This document shows, piece by piece, positions 45,645 to 58,481 of a stretch of 64,000 nt of DNA. The notes below the pieces were generated by a model. That model did not search any database. It had not been told where the DNA came from and saw only the letters and a program-made list of their open reading frames with translations. The translations under genes were made by a program, and so were the position numbers. The DNA comes from Perkinsus chesapeaki (Eukaryota; Perkinsozoa; Perkinsida; Perkinsidae), in assembly GCA_013115145.1 (NCBI GenBank), contig JAAPAO010000057.1, positions 28,931 to 92,930 of the forward strand, given 5' to 3'. How positions within the stretch are numbered: the first letter of the stretch is position 1; each line of letters opens with the position of its first letter.

Positions 45645-47427
45645 TTACTTGGACTCTTGAGCAGCCTTCTGAGCCTCACGATCACGAGGATAATACTTAT
45701 CCTTAATCTTCTGAGGGATCTTTTTGAGCATAGTCTCGGGGAATAGACGCAGCAACTCCCAAGCAATATCCAATGATTGGAAGATATCACGATTCTCATA
45801 GGGACCTTGGCTCAAGAACTTGGACTCGAACTTGTCCAAGAACTCCAAGTACAAGTGATCCTCCTCACTGAGAGCCTCCTCACCAACGACAGCCTTCATG
45901 GCGCGAGTATCGACACCAACAGCGTAGTTAGCATAAAGCTGATCAGATACAGAAGGATGATCCTCACGAGTCATACCACGGCCGATACCGGACTTCATCA
46001 AACGAGACAGAGAAGGCAAGACGTTAATCGGGGGATACACCTGTCTGTTATGAAGGGCTCTATCGACGAACACCTGTCCCTCAGTAATATAACCGGTAAG
46101 ATCAGGAATAGGATGAGTAATATCATCATTAGGCATGGTGAGAATGGGGAACTGTGTGATAGAACCGTTACGGCCTTCAACACGACCGGCACGCTCGTAG
46201 ATAGTGGCAAGATCGGTATACCTAAAATACAATAATAAAAATCATATCAACGATAAATGAATCCACGTGGAATTGAATTGCCATCAGATTAGCATGACCA
46301 CTATTTTTCAATCACTATAATGCACTCAGACAGCTAAGTGAGAAGTATTGGATTTGTCATCACTAGGCTTCTACTACTAAACGTTAAAAGAGCGTAGGTA
46401 CCCAATACTTACATGTAACCGGGATAACCACGACGACCGGGGACTTCCTCACGGGCAGCAGAGACCTCACGAAGAGCATCAGCATAAGAAGACATATCAG
46501 TCAAGATGACGAAGACATGCTGCTCACGCTCATAAGCGAAGTACTCGGCGGCGGTAAGCACGAAACGAGGAGTGACAATACGCTCAATTGTGGGATCATT
46601 GGCAAGGTTCATGAATAGACAGACATTCTCCATAGAGCCGTTCTCTTCGAAATCATTACGGAAGAATCGGGCAGTTTCCATATTGGCACCCATAGCACCG
46701 AAAATAATAGAGAAGTTCTCCTTGGAGTGATCGTGAATATCCTTGCCTTGTACAAGCTGAGCCTGACGGCACACCTGGGCGGCAATCTCATTATGAGGAA
46801 GACCGGCAGCAGAGAACAAAGGCAACTTCTGACCACGGACGACAGAGTTCATGGTATCAAGGGCGGAAAGACCAGTCTGAATCATCTCCTTAGGGTACTG
46901 ACGAGACTTGGGGTTAATAGGGGAACCATTGATAGGCAAGTACTCCTCGGCCAGGACAGAAGGACCCTTATCGATGGGCTGACCGGAACCATTGAAGGAA
47001 CGGCCCATAATCTCATCAGACATGGGCATCTTAAGGGTATCACCCGTAAGCTCGATGTAACAGTTCTTGTTATCGACACCACTGGTACCCTCGAAGACCT
47101 AAATATCAATAATAAAGGCATACTAGAGGACTGTATTGACGGTTACCTGTACAACAGCCTTAGAGCCGTTAACCTCCAAGATCTGACCCTGTCTGGTAGA
47201 GCCGTCAGCCAGAGTAAGATTGACAATCTCATTATACTGGGGGAACTTGACGTTATCAAGGATAACAAGAGGACCCTAGAAAAGCCATAATAAAAATAGC
47301 GACGTAATAAAGCAAATATAATTACCTCAACACCAGTGATAGTCTGATACTCGACGCGAGGGTTGATGGTATAATCCCTCGTCACTGCAGCTGCGTTAAT
47401 CGCAGCCGCATCCATCTTAGTAGCCAT
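45645..47427 (-). CDS. V-type H+-ATPase subunit B
   Basis: Four exons: 47427-47326, 47275-47147, 47098-46413 and 46221-45645. Introns are 50, 48 and 191 nt and the product is 497 aa, normal for the family. Diagnostic segments: [92 protein letters not shown] and [17 protein letters not shown]. It is the non-catalytic nucleotide-binding subunit of the V1 sector and lacks the A-subunit P-loop. V-ATPase acidifies vacuoles and endomembranes. The ATG at 47427 opens a normal short N-terminus. Codon use is more GC-rich and regular than in neighbours, as expected of a highly expressed gene. Its start faces THOC3, with about 420 bp between them. Confidence 0.97.
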
Positions 47428-47849
47428 TATTCGGAAAAAATCAGGGAACTTATCAAATACAAATATTAATGGAATCACTTATATAGACAATGGGAGCGAG
47501 TCGGTACAAGACGAATACAGGCTGATGATGATGCTGATGATGATGAGAGGCTCAAAGGCCACAAGCAAATTTAGGCTGAGGCTGCGCGTCCACTATAAGC
47601 GAGCTCAGCTTAATGAGAAAATGCAAGAGTGCAAGATTTAGCAAGATTTTTCTCACACACCTCTTCTTGGAAAATTCATTGTTACTTAAGCTAATTGAAC
47701 CAAATACCGATATGAAGGATAGATTACACTACGTACATCTTGGGAACCAGGTTACATAGGGATATAAAGATAACAATGTCATTTCAGTTTGTGTAGTGTG
47801 TTGAGTTTTACAGTAGTGTGGATGGTATGTAGTTTTAAATAGGATAATA
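47428..47849. promoter_or_regulatory. Bidirectional promoter interval (V-ATPase B / THOC3)
   Basis: Head-to-head start codons 422 bp apart. It contains a GATGATGATGCTGATGATG run near 47520. No specific promoter element can be assigned. Confidence 0.4.
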
Positions 47850-49604
47850 ATGAACGGATGTCGGCAAGTTAACCCATACTTTATAGATCAACATTATAGG
47901 CTATTAAACGTATTTAATAACTTGGAGAATTACGCTAAGTTCTCTGTATTGGGTAACCCTAATAGAGAGGGCAGCAGACCGCCTAAGGTAGCCATATCAA
48001 CATTAAACGTATATAAAGATACTCTCAGCTTGAAGATGTTGACTGCCTTGATTGGACCTGTGATGGTGATCGTTTAGTTGTAGCCCATCGTAACTGTAAC
48101 ATGGTCCTTTGGAATGTTAATAGAGTAATACCGTAAATGCCCCCTTATATATAACTTATGTTTAGTGTATGCAAGAAAGGCAATGGACAGGGGATACATG
48201 GACATGGGTTGAGCCTCATCCAATAGACCCACATGTTATTGTCGGGGTTACATTTAATGGATTAGTTAAAGTATTAGATACTAGAGCACCTACCGGAAGG
48301 GATGGTCTTATGTAATAATAAGATTCAAAAAAGGTTAATTAATGCACTTGGGCAATTCAAGAAATATAGCTAACAGTTTGATCGGCCTATATGGTATAGT
48401 TTAGGTTCAGCGCTGAGTTCTCTAAGAACCCAGGGCCTACCCAACCCAAAGGCCTTGATAAGCTACTCAATGTTACATGGCATCCAGAGGGAAGGTTTTT
48501 AGCAGTTTATGGGAGGGTAATTCATTTCACAGTACTCATTGATAAGACTTCCAATCAGGCTGGTACTATACAGATATTAGATCCTAGGGTGGTAGTATCA
48601 TCACCACCAGTAGGAGGAGGGGAACAACCGGCCATTGGTAGGGTCTATAATAATTACATTATAATAGTTTTAATAGGTACATTTGCATTGGGACAGCAGA
48701 TCAACGCTGCTGCTAATACGGAGGTATACTCTATATTGTGGGATAATTACTGTAATAAGGGTACTGAGGAGGAGAAGGAGAAGGGTTGATGGTAATGGAT
48801 TAGGTGAAGGGCCACATTCCTTATGGGCAGCTACCACAGGGGCACCTAGTAAAATAGTGTTGTATGATGATGATACGGTATGAGAATGATGGGAGATATA
48901 GAAGACAATGTCGCCTTGTAGTTATTGAAGGGCCCTCAGTATCAAGCTGATGCAGTAAAGCCATCAGAGGTCCTAATAGGCCATCAATCTACTACCTTTA
49001 CATTATCAAGAAGCATGGATGGAAGGTTTATGGCATCAGGAGGGGTAATAGAGGGAGTAATAGTAGTAGTGGGAGGAGGATAAGTGATGAAGTTAGGGTG
49101 ACTCATTGGTTGATATATGGTCAGTAGCTGACTTGTCTTGTATAAGGACATTCTCATCAGCAACACATGTACCGATACAGTCAGTGTCACTAAGTAATGC
49201 TAATAGCGCTATATATGTGTATAATTTAATGTACTAGGTCATGACGGCAGCCTAGTGGCCTATACTGCCTTACCATCTACTGGTGGTAATGATATTATTG
49301 ATCGTAACTTGGTTATAGCTGGCACTATGACTGGTGTTGAATATGTTGATGTTGCACAGAAGTTCACTGGCAAAAACAGTAGAGTGCCACATCCAGTGAA
49401 CCATGTAGCATGGTCACCAAAGGAGCATGTATTGGCATATAGTATGACAGCTAGTGCTGGTGGCAGTACTGGTAGTAAAGGGGGGCAGGGGGAAGTGTGG
49501 TATAGGAAATATTGTTATTAGATCCACAACCGACTAGCTTGATTAGTATTATGAAGATTGATGCTGATAATAAGACATTACAGGACTGCCCTATAGACTT
49601 CTAG
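47850..49604 (+). CDS. THO complex subunit 3 / TEX1-like WD40 protein
   Basis: Intron-dense gene encoding a WD40 propeller. Repeats visible in order: DCLDWTCDGDRLVVAHRNCN then MVLWNVN; WTWVEPHPIDPHVIVGVTFN then VKVLDTR; NVTWHPEGRFLAVYG; a repeat with TTFTLSRSMDGRFMASGG and VDIWSVADLSCIRTFSS; and a last one with VNHVAWSPKEHVLAYSM and GQGEV. The pair VDIWSV/SCIRTFS followed by a final AW.P....LAY blade is characteristic of THOC3. A last exon reading LLLDPQPTSL ends at TAG 49602-49604. In other eukaryotes THOC3 couples transcription to mRNA processing and export. The start ATG at 47850 opens a plausible N-terminus. Exon joins are only partly resolved. Confidence 0.7.
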
Positions 49605-49626
49605 TCCTTACGTTTCCGCACACTGT

Positions 49627-51150
49627 ATGGCTTGTGTACCGCCTCCGCCGCCGCAGATGGTAATGCAATATTGGTGCAGTTTGTTATTATTAAACAGAGG
49701 TGGTGGTGGTGTCATGAGATCTAGTGATAGGGGATGGTATCCAGCGTCGGTAATGAGTGGTAATATGGCATCACCAGCAACAACAACAACTACCCATACA
49801 CCCTCTACATTGGGGGAGACAGCAGCTGTATCAGCGGCGGTGGCATCATCAGAGATACCATCTGAGGAGCGTATGTTCTATGCTAGCCTATTCTCACATG
49901 GATTAGCGGCATTAGCTGCTAAGTTAGTTAGTGCTCCTATGGATAGAGCTAGAATATTGGTAATAACAGTGGTTGGTAATGATGATAATAATAATGGTGG
50001 TGGGTGTATGTTAGTTACAAACATCACCAGGAGGGAAGACGTTCCCCTCAGTACGTAATGTCCTAGCTAATGCACAAGGTCATCATTATACTGCAGTACA
50101 TATACATCTATTACATATGGCTGGCACTACATGGATAAGGCATTATCTGTAATATGAGAGAGAATTACGGAGGTTTGGATCCTGGGGCTTGATGAGGAGA
50201 AATACGAGATTACAGTGGGAAAATTAAAGTTCGGCCGTCAGATATTTGTCGAGGCTTTTCGAATTCCTGACAAGTGATAGGTCATGCTGAGATGAGTCGT
50301 ATAGCTGAGCTGGAGAGGCCCATAAATTTGTGATTGAATGCTACCAATCTTGTTTTCATATTCGATCGTTGACTCATTCAGATCATCGGCGCAGAGCATA
50401 TTTGACCAGACTGTATTACTCCAGTTTACATACGTTCGGGACTGGGCTAAATTTGAGAAATTTCCCCAAGAGGCTGCTGCTTTGTACTACCTTCGTGTGG
50501 CATAAGCTAAGATACAGTGTGTATTGGTAGTAGTAGTATAGTATATTGTTCAGTTACCATTGTCATCTACGACCAGTGTTAGATAGTAATACTAAGGGTA
50601 CTGGGTTAGCATCAACCATACTATCTGGAGGTGCTGCTATCATTGTAATGTATCCATTAGATGTCCTGTAATAATAATATGTCTACATAAGGTTAATAAT
50701 AGTAGTAATATAGGTATACAAGGCGACTAGTAATGGGCATGCCTGGTAGGATACCTATTACTAGGGTACGTGATCTTTATAGTGGACTAGGTGTTACATT
50801 ACTATCAGCACCAATATATTCAGCAGTGGCAATGACAGTAATAATAATACTATTATAGAGTTAATGATAATAGGCTTTAGGCTTATGGTTATTGTAAGGA
50901 TATGATACGTGATCCTGTGATAGCTGGTGGGGTAGCAGGTGCAATAGCGAGTGTAGTTACTTATCCAGTAGAGACAATACGTAGAAGGATGATGGCTGGT
51001 CTACCATGCGGTGGATTTAATATTACTTTATATAGAGGTTTAGGTCTATTTATACTTAAAACTGTACCTGAGATAATGGTATTGTCAGCTGCATATAAAT
51101 ACATTGTTAATTTACCAAGTAATTCTAGTGGTATGGATGATACCATGTAG
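49627..51150 (+). CDS. Mitochondrial carrier family (SLC25) protein, intron-containing
   Basis: Three carrier repeats are seen on separate exons. Repeat 1 (49.85-50.15 kb) has HGLAALAAKLVSAPMDRARI. Repeat 2 (50.58-50.86 kb) has GGAAIIVMYPLDVLR followed by YSGLGVTLLSAPIY. Repeat 3 (50.90-51.15 kb) has GGVAGAIASVVTYPVETIRR and LYRGLGLFILKTVP. The middle intron (50664 on) was placed so that PLDVL joins RLVMGMPG. A non-coding interval of about 400 bp (50.15-50.55 kb) inside the gene is either one large intron or poorly resolved exons. The start is uncertain because the first 70 codons are low complexity; the ATG at 49627 is only 22 bp past the preceding stop. Motifs PMDRAR and YPVETIR deviate slightly from the Px[DE]xx[KR] consensus. 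Substrate unknown. Confidence 0.7.
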
Positions 51151-51327
51151 GATGATTGTTGTTGTTATTGTTGTTAATATATCTTATAATATTAATGCAT
51201 ACACTACTACTACATTATTATAGTATTAATTTCTACCGTCCCATTCCTCCTCATAAGTTTCTCTTTAAACCATCTTAAGTATTGTGTTATTAGCTCATTA
51301 ATATCATTAGTATAACCGTACCATCTA

Positions 51328-54300
51328 ATGAAAGGTGGTGGAACTGGTGGAGGTAAGGGTATGCGTTATGGAGGCATACGAGGGAAAGATGGTATGAACA
51401 ATGATGATGATATAGAGGCTAGGATGGACCCAGAAGCCTTGAATAAGGTACCCAGGCTATATAACTCTATACTAGGCTTCTTGTTACTCATGATGCTTTA
51501 GTATACCTCGGAGCTGTCAGCTCGGTTTACCTTCTATAATCGTTGTTTTATACTTGCAGAGGTATCCGATGTAATAGGCCTATGTTTATTAGAGTTGCTA
51601 TGGCATGGTACCATTAGTGCATGGGTGAGGAGATACACAATATACTCTATCCTTGCTACTACTATTATTGTCATTTAGTTCCATACTGATATAATAGCAG
51701 CATATAACCCATCATTGAGCACAGTAGATATATGGGCACTTGTTATAATACGTCTTATAGCATCTATATGCTATACTGGAACACAACGTAAGCATACAGT
51801 CTTCATGATAGAATATGAATATGATTAAATTAATTATTTAATATGTTATATATTAATCTGACTAATATGAAACTATTATAATCATTTGTTAATATTTATT
51901 ATATAAAAAAGCATTGTGCATTTATGATGAAAAATGTATATGACAGTAAGTTACTCTCAATAATGCAAATGTGGTGCAGTTTGTAAGAGCCCCAATGAAC
52001 TTGGTATGTAGTATAAGAATAATCTATTCAGGTAAACTGGGCCTTATTAACTCATTCTGTGGTTTCTGTATAGCCTTTATATTATTTAAGGCGGCTCTTA
52101 TGGTAAAATATAATGGAACTCTACATCACTTTATTTCATATCCTCCTCCTTCTCCTCCTCCTATCAGCCTCGTATGCAAGAGCTCAGCCTTATGGGTTTA
52201 TTAGGCTTTGAGATGGTAATATGCCTTATAGATATTATTATGGTTAATAGACTACAGAACACTCTTGGGGTAAGCTATAATTTCTCATCATTGGTATTAG
52301 TAGTATTAATAGGTTATAGACCATGTACAAGAGTTCCAAGCATCTTTATTACATAATGCAGAGAGCGGTATGGCCGATGGTGGCAGTAGTGTTGAGGTAG
52401 CAGCAGAACCACAGTATAGATTTGAAGGATTGGGAATGTGGGAGACACTAAAAGTAAGAGTGTCAAAGGTGAGTGGATTAATGATTGTGGCTATCAGGTA
52501 TTAAAGCCATATTTTTGGCCAACTACCCCAGCTACTGCTACAGGGGAGGATGTTAGCTCCAAAGTGTAAGGATGATAATTTAGTAGTGTTATTAACCTAT
52601 TTCTTTATTAGGTTTATCAATCGTTGTAGAGCTGTGGGGACATGGTTTTGTGTTATTCTATCTAAAATATGTAATGTTATATCTCCACTATATCTGGCCT
52701 ATGCTACAAATGAGCTAACTAAATTACTTAATAACCAGTATTACTAACCATTACTGTATATAACCCGTATAATAATAGCCTCAGATCATCATCATCAACA
52801 ACTAACCTATCAAGTTCATTGATTTGGTATATATCAGCCTACGCCTTGCTTACAGCATTATCTAAGTCTTTGAAGGAGGCACAGTCACTAATGTACATTA
52901 GTGTGCAGCAGAGCGCGTAGGGATATAGAATATGAAAAAGAAGAAGGGTTAATGGAATAATAATAATGTAGGTATGTTGAAATAGCTAACTTAACATTTA
53001 AACATCTACATGAACTATCATTGGATTGGCATATAAGAAAGAAGACTGGCAATACAGTAAGTATTATATTATAGCAGTAGTATTTAGTGTTACTCTACTA
53101 CTACTTATTAGGTTAGAAGCTTTACTAGGGGGGTACAAGCAGCACAGATGATGATGCAGGTAAGGGAAGGTAGGACGATGTGAATTAATGCAGGATAGTA
53201 GAGATATTCTCATTTGAAATAAACAAACAGAATACAAAATGTACAAGTATAAGAGGAAGAGGAAACTGCTCCCCGCGGGAAATAGATACTTATACTGCGT
53301 TCGATGTTATTTATGTCCAAGAGGATACTCTTATTTTATACTCTTAGGATTTATATCAAATACGATATTAATGAAAGAGGGGACGCTCGTATACATACTG
53401 GGTCATAGAGTCCCTACACCTGAATCAATCCGGCGGGTTCCCTTTTTATATGGCTGCTTGTCCAGTTAATTATGTTTCAGTACCTTTTCCTGTACTTGGT
53501 ACCAACTCTAGCTGAATGTATTGCTGTTACGTTGATATTCACAATACACTTTAATAACGCTAGACTGGCAGCTACATGCCTACTAGCCTTGGGGGTTTAT
53601 ATGTAAGCCTCCTGATGTACTAGAAGCTATGGTAATGTTGCTCTAGTTACATAACAGTAAAAGTGACCATATGGCGTAAGAAGTTCCGAGAGGGGACAAT
53701 GGTACATGATAATGAGCTACATGATAGACTTAATGATTCTTTAACCAATTATGAGACTATCAAGTAAGTGTAGGTATGAACTAATAGGGAAGTCCTTATT
53801 GTACTGTTAATGTGTTATTATTATTAAGGTACTTTGGTAATGAAGAGTATGAGCTTATGGAGTTTACTAAGGCAGTGTCTCAGTAGGCAGATGGTTTCCC
53901 TTATTATATAATAATATGTGTCATGTCATATAGGTTCCAAGCATACAGTATGATGACACAGGCATCATTAAGCATACTTAATGTTGCTCAAGTTGTAAGT
54001 ATTTATTTATCTTCAATACATACTCCTGATCCATTGCCTCTTAGTTGGTTATATGTGCTACTACAATAGTATCGCTACTATTGATGGCTAATGAGTCTCT
54101 AGTAGATCATACTGATATAGGTAACATATAGTCAACTGGCTTACATTAACTTATTCTTAATTATAGGTGCCTTTGTAGCTGTTAACGCCTATGTCTTGAA
54201 CCTGTTTGCCCCTTTAAGCTGGCTAGGTTAGTACTGTATCTTTACCTGGTTTACTTATTATCACACTTAGGCACTATATATAATATGGTTATTAATTCAA

Positions 54301-55755
54301 TTATCGATATGCAGTCATTTGGTCAGCTATTGAAAGAGCCTCATGACGTTAATGATAAACCAGGAGCTATTCAATTGGTGAGCTTATTACCTTTATATCC
54401 CCTTGGGGTATATAAATCGTCGTTTTAGAAAATAGTACCACATGCCGTTCCAAATCTTATTGTATTTGACCACGTTTACTTCAAGTATAGAAGGCAACCA
54501 GTAAGAAACGGAGGCCGCAGCAGCATCACCAATGTTAAGCTACCTTCTGTATTAGTACTCAAGATCCCTGCGTGATTGCAGCTTTATTGTACCTGAGAAT
54601 ACTACTACAGCTATTGTTGGCGTAACAGGATCAGGGAAAACTACAGTATCAAGGTAGGCTACACTTTACTGGTGGAGGAGCTAGGTCAATGAGACTGGTA
54701 AAGACTCTACTACACTTTAAAGTACAGTATACTTTACTGTAAAGTTTACCATGTTGAGAGAGATCCTTCCGAAAGCCACCATGCAGCAGTAGTCGCCGAT
54801 AGGGCCAGTTCTGCCTTTTCAGGTTACTCTTCCGGTTTTTTGATGTCGATGACGGTGCAGTCCGCGTTGGTGGGTATGATGTCCGTGACGTGACACAAAA
54901 GAGCCTTCGAGCTCAGATAGGATGTGTTCCTCAAGATGTGGTGCTATTCAATGATACTATCATACATAATATACGGTACTATAGCATACCATCACATAGT
55001 AGTAGTAGTTATCATTGTTGTCAGGTATGGTAAATTGGATGCTACTGATGAGGAGTGTTGGGAAGTTGCACGTAAGGCTAAGCTAGATCAACTTATAGAA
55101 CAACAGCTTGATGGAATGAATACAGTAAGGTTATGGAATAACTTATATTATTTATATATCATAGGTTGTTGGTGAAAGAGGTTTAAAGTTATCAGGTGGT
55201 GAAAAGCAAAGGTTGGCTATTGCTCGTTGTATGTTAAAAGATACTCCTATACTACTACTAGATGAGGTACATATAACCGCCATGGTATTATAGCTTTATA
55301 GGCTACTATATTATAGGCAACCTCTGCTTTGGACTCAGCTACAGAACAGTCTGTACAAACAGCATTGGCAAATCTTAGGGAAAATCGGACTACAGTTGTT
55401 ATAGCACATCGTTTGTCGACTATTAGGCATGCTAATCAGATTGTGGTAATAGACTTGCTAGACTTGGTTAGATATACAGTCTTGCTCATTTTTGACGGGT
55501 AGGTGCTGGAGTTTGGTAGTCTAGTTGAAAAGGGTACACATGATGAGTTGATAACATTAACTCATGGAAAGTAAGGGTATATATTATGCTATTATGGTAT
55601 GGTTATATTATAGATATCGTGATCTATGGGAGAAGCAACAAAGAGGCATTGATGTTGATATAAGTCATAATGGACAAGTCGTGGTAAATAGTAAAGTGAA
55701 CGGTGGCAAGGGTGTTAATGGCAAAGGCCCTCATCAAGGCCCTAAGTCACCCTAG
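51328..55755 (+). CDS. ABCB6/HMT1-like half ABC transporter
   Basis: About 20 small exons. The N-terminal part (51.33-52.4 kb) is Gly-rich, then has several membrane segments, an extra TM domain as in ABCB6/HMT1. The core TM domain shows [18 protein letters not shown] and [28 protein letters not shown] and [18 protein letters not shown]. The nucleotide-binding domain is complete: Walker [10 protein letters not shown] (about 54620), Q-loop [14 protein letters not shown] (about 54925), signature LSGGEKQR (about 55190), Walker B PILLLDE then ATSALDS, and H-loop IAHRLST (about 55410). Stop at 55755 after a Gly/Lys-rich tail. The family exports heme, metal-thiol or porphyrin compounds from mitochondria, vacuoles or the Golgi; substrate and location here are not known. 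Introns near 54.65-54.82 kb hold AT-rich tandem sequence. Confidence 0.88.
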
Positions 55756-56003
55756 TCATCGTAGCGTAGTCCATCATTAACAATTCTGAATACTTATTAT
55801 TATATCTGCTGCTCATACCATCTTTTCTTCGTTTATTGTCCTAAGATGTCATAGTTGCTATTTGTGAAATGTCATACTACTATGATAATAACTGATATAC
55901 CTTATCATACTACGTCTTCTTCTTCTTCCTTTCTTGTTTCCATAACTATACCTTTACTGAGTTGAGTCTATCTACTTCTATCTCTTAAGTGTTTGTTGTT
56001 TTT

Positions 56004-56462
56004 ATGTCCCAAGGTAGTAGCATTGATGTCAACTCCTCTCTCCCCTCTAGCTCACCTTCTCAATCTACTAGCTCATTAGAAATCACTAGTGTTATATTAA
56101 CCAATGGAGATGATAATAGTATCCCCAAGAGGAATACTGTAAGGCCTACACTCTTGTGTATATGATGACTCACCTACTGCTGCTGCTGTTAGGATATGAT
56201 TCTCCTATTACCATGGACAATAGCTTTAGGGTGTACACTTATATTATTACTAACTGTACCATCGGTACGGCATAGAATAGTACAGGTAAGAAGCTTACGT
56301 TAATTACTTCTACTTGGTTGTTTTTTAGAAAATGATATACAGTTATATATGCTTATGGTATGTATGCCGTAGATTGAAGAAGCTTTTAGGCTTTGGAAGA
56401 GACCATACACCAGATGGTGGCCTGGTAGGGGCTCCCAGGCCACTATAGCTACTATTAAGTAG
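56004..56462 (+). CDS. Small single-pass membrane protein
   Basis: Three exons (56004-56138, 56193-56285, 56373-56462; introns of 54 and 87 nt) give 105 aa in consistent phase. A Ser-rich N-terminus precedes one membrane helix (ILLLPWTIALGCTLILLLTV). A short basic C-terminus follows, with Trp residues (LWKRPYTRWWPGRG). No family is recognised. It could be an accessory subunit of a membrane complex; this is only a guess. Confidence 0.5.
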
Positions 56463-56668
56463 CCTCTCTAACAAGTTTGTCTCATATTATTCCCCCTTCA
56501 CTGAAAGTTTAAGTGACTATTGCTCAGTGTTACTATTGCTCATCTATAAGGCATCACAGTTACCTAGTAATATAACCATCTCACCTAATCTCTAGTGTTG
56601 TTGTTGTTGTTTGATGGTTAATAGTGGTGGGGGAGGGTGTGGAGTCAAACCCTAGTATTACTTTTAGA

Positions 56669-58387
56669 ATGCCTCTTGCATCATCCTCATTGATATGTTT
56701 AAAACGGTCTGTAGCCTCGAGGAGTCGAGCGTCGACTCGAGCGGTCACCGCTGTTGTAAACAGCTTTTCGTCGTCCTTCCGTGGCTTTGCCAGTCGGGCC
56801 CTCGGACCTGCATTCAAGCCAGAGAAGCCTAAACCGTAGTGGTCGTGTGATACTATCTACCACTAGTAGCTGCTGCTCCTCTCTTTCAGTTTGCTATTGG
56901 ATCGTACTACTGATCTACCTCCATTGGAGTCCCCTACTACTTGGCATTATATATATAGAGAGGATGATGTTAAGGAGATACGTACAGTATTGAATGATAC
57001 TACTACTGGAGGATTGGCTTATGGGGTAAGTGTTGTTGTACGGTGAGTAGGTGAGAATGATGGTAGTAGGTGTATGGCCCTCCCGGAGTTGGTAAGACAA
57101 CAGTACTTGAGAAAGCTATGGAGGAGACAGGCTATAAGTGTATAGTCATCGATATGCAGCGGTATGTGTGATATGAACCGGTTTAATACTATATCTCATT
57201 ACCATAGATACTGCCATTATAACATTGATGTTTTTATTGATGAGCTTAATAGAACAGATGTTGTTATTGGTAGAGATCCATTATCTATAGCATCATACTG
57301 TAAGTGTACTATAGTTGCCTAATGACCAGCTGCTATAGGATGCTCAGGTCAAACCACGGAACTTCCTTTAGTACTGCTACATGCTGATCTACTTCGCCGA
57401 TCACGATGGCTTAATAACTCAGGTCGAGGGGAGGCCTTTCTTAGGTTAACAGCTTGATGGATGCCAAAACTGCTGCTGCTGCCATTGCGTTATACTTTAG
57501 TGACCTTCGTACAGCGTTGGGTGACAAAGGTGTGCCATTGATAATGGAATCAGACACCCTTACTAAATTAGAGTTGTGTGATAAGTCCATAGTCATCGAT
57601 GATCCTGATAGTAAGCCTGATACAACTCGATATCATAGCCATAGAGCTCACCTTTACTTCACCTCAGCCTGCCTTCTTGCTGATTTGTACTCCAAGGCTA
57701 TACCGTACTTTGATAAACTCTCACCAATCATTCATGGACGTCTTAGTCACTGGAAGGATGTCTGTGATGGTGGTGACCTGTCATCGGCCAGTCGTGTGGT
57801 AACATCGCCTTCAACTCGCTTTAAGTTTTATAAAGTTCTTCTATAGGCAAATCACTGTTGGATGACATTCCTGGCTCATCCCTCTATAGTTGATATGAGA
57901 GATAAGGCTAGTCTGGATAACATGTTTTATATTAACGAGACAATACGATATGTAAGTATCTAAAAAAAGGAAACTCCATCGTTCCCTCCTAGTTGGTGCA
58001 ATTGCTTGGCGCGGAAGGCTCCTCACTGGAATGTGTTGGTCCATGGGAGAGGTTGATAGAGAGTAACAAGCTGATAGGCATTCTGGTAGAGTGTGGTGTG
58101 CTAACTCTTCTACCGTCAACAAGAACAACAATACAAGATAACGGCAACTTCGAGCTTATCATGTCATCCGGTGCAGTAAGTGCTGCTGCTGCTGCTGCTA
58201 TTCTATCAAACAATGGGCATTTCTTATTTAGATGGCCCATGCACTTCGTAATTGGTTGGAGAAGTCTCAACCAGATTTACATTGGACTGATGAATTGAGA
58301 TATATCCGTCACTTACTTACACGTCAGAAGACCATTAGAGATCCTCTACATCACTTACCTCAAATACCTGTTCGAGCAGCGGGATAG
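56669..58387 (+). CDS. Probable mitochondrial P-loop ATPase, family not identified
   Basis: The first exon (ATG 56669) encodes a mitochondrial-type presequence rich in Arg and Ser without acidic residues (KRSVASRSRASTRAVTAVVN). A 59-nt intron joins it to LLLDRTTDLPP and WHYIYREDDVKEIRTVLND. Then comes Walker A VYGPPGVGKTTVLEKA (about 57080). A following exon has YNIDVFIDELNRTDVVIG, with an acidic pair that could be Walker B-like. Later exons read ACLLADLYSKAIPYFDKL and LVQLLGAEGSSLECVGPWER, then WLEKSQPDLHWTDELRY, with the stop at 58385-58387. The layout resembles small AAA/STAND-type ATPases, but I cannot name the family. A minus-strand frame at 56839-56581 overlaps the presequence and is judged a shadow. 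Confidence 0.55.
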
Positions 58388-58481
58388 GTGCCAAAAGGGA
58401 AGAACATACGTTTCTGAACATGGTGTCATCATGTCGTGTGGGGGGGACCTGTCCTTCGCATAGTGTCGGTGTCTTTTGGTT

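Noticed and set aside
50140-50530. Nested gene or mobile element in the second carrier gene
   Set aside because: Open frames are short and show no motif; a large intron is simpler.
56581-56839. Minus-strand 78-codon frame over the ATPase presequence
   Set aside because: The plus strand gives a presequence in frame with the P-loop exons; the minus frame has no continuation.
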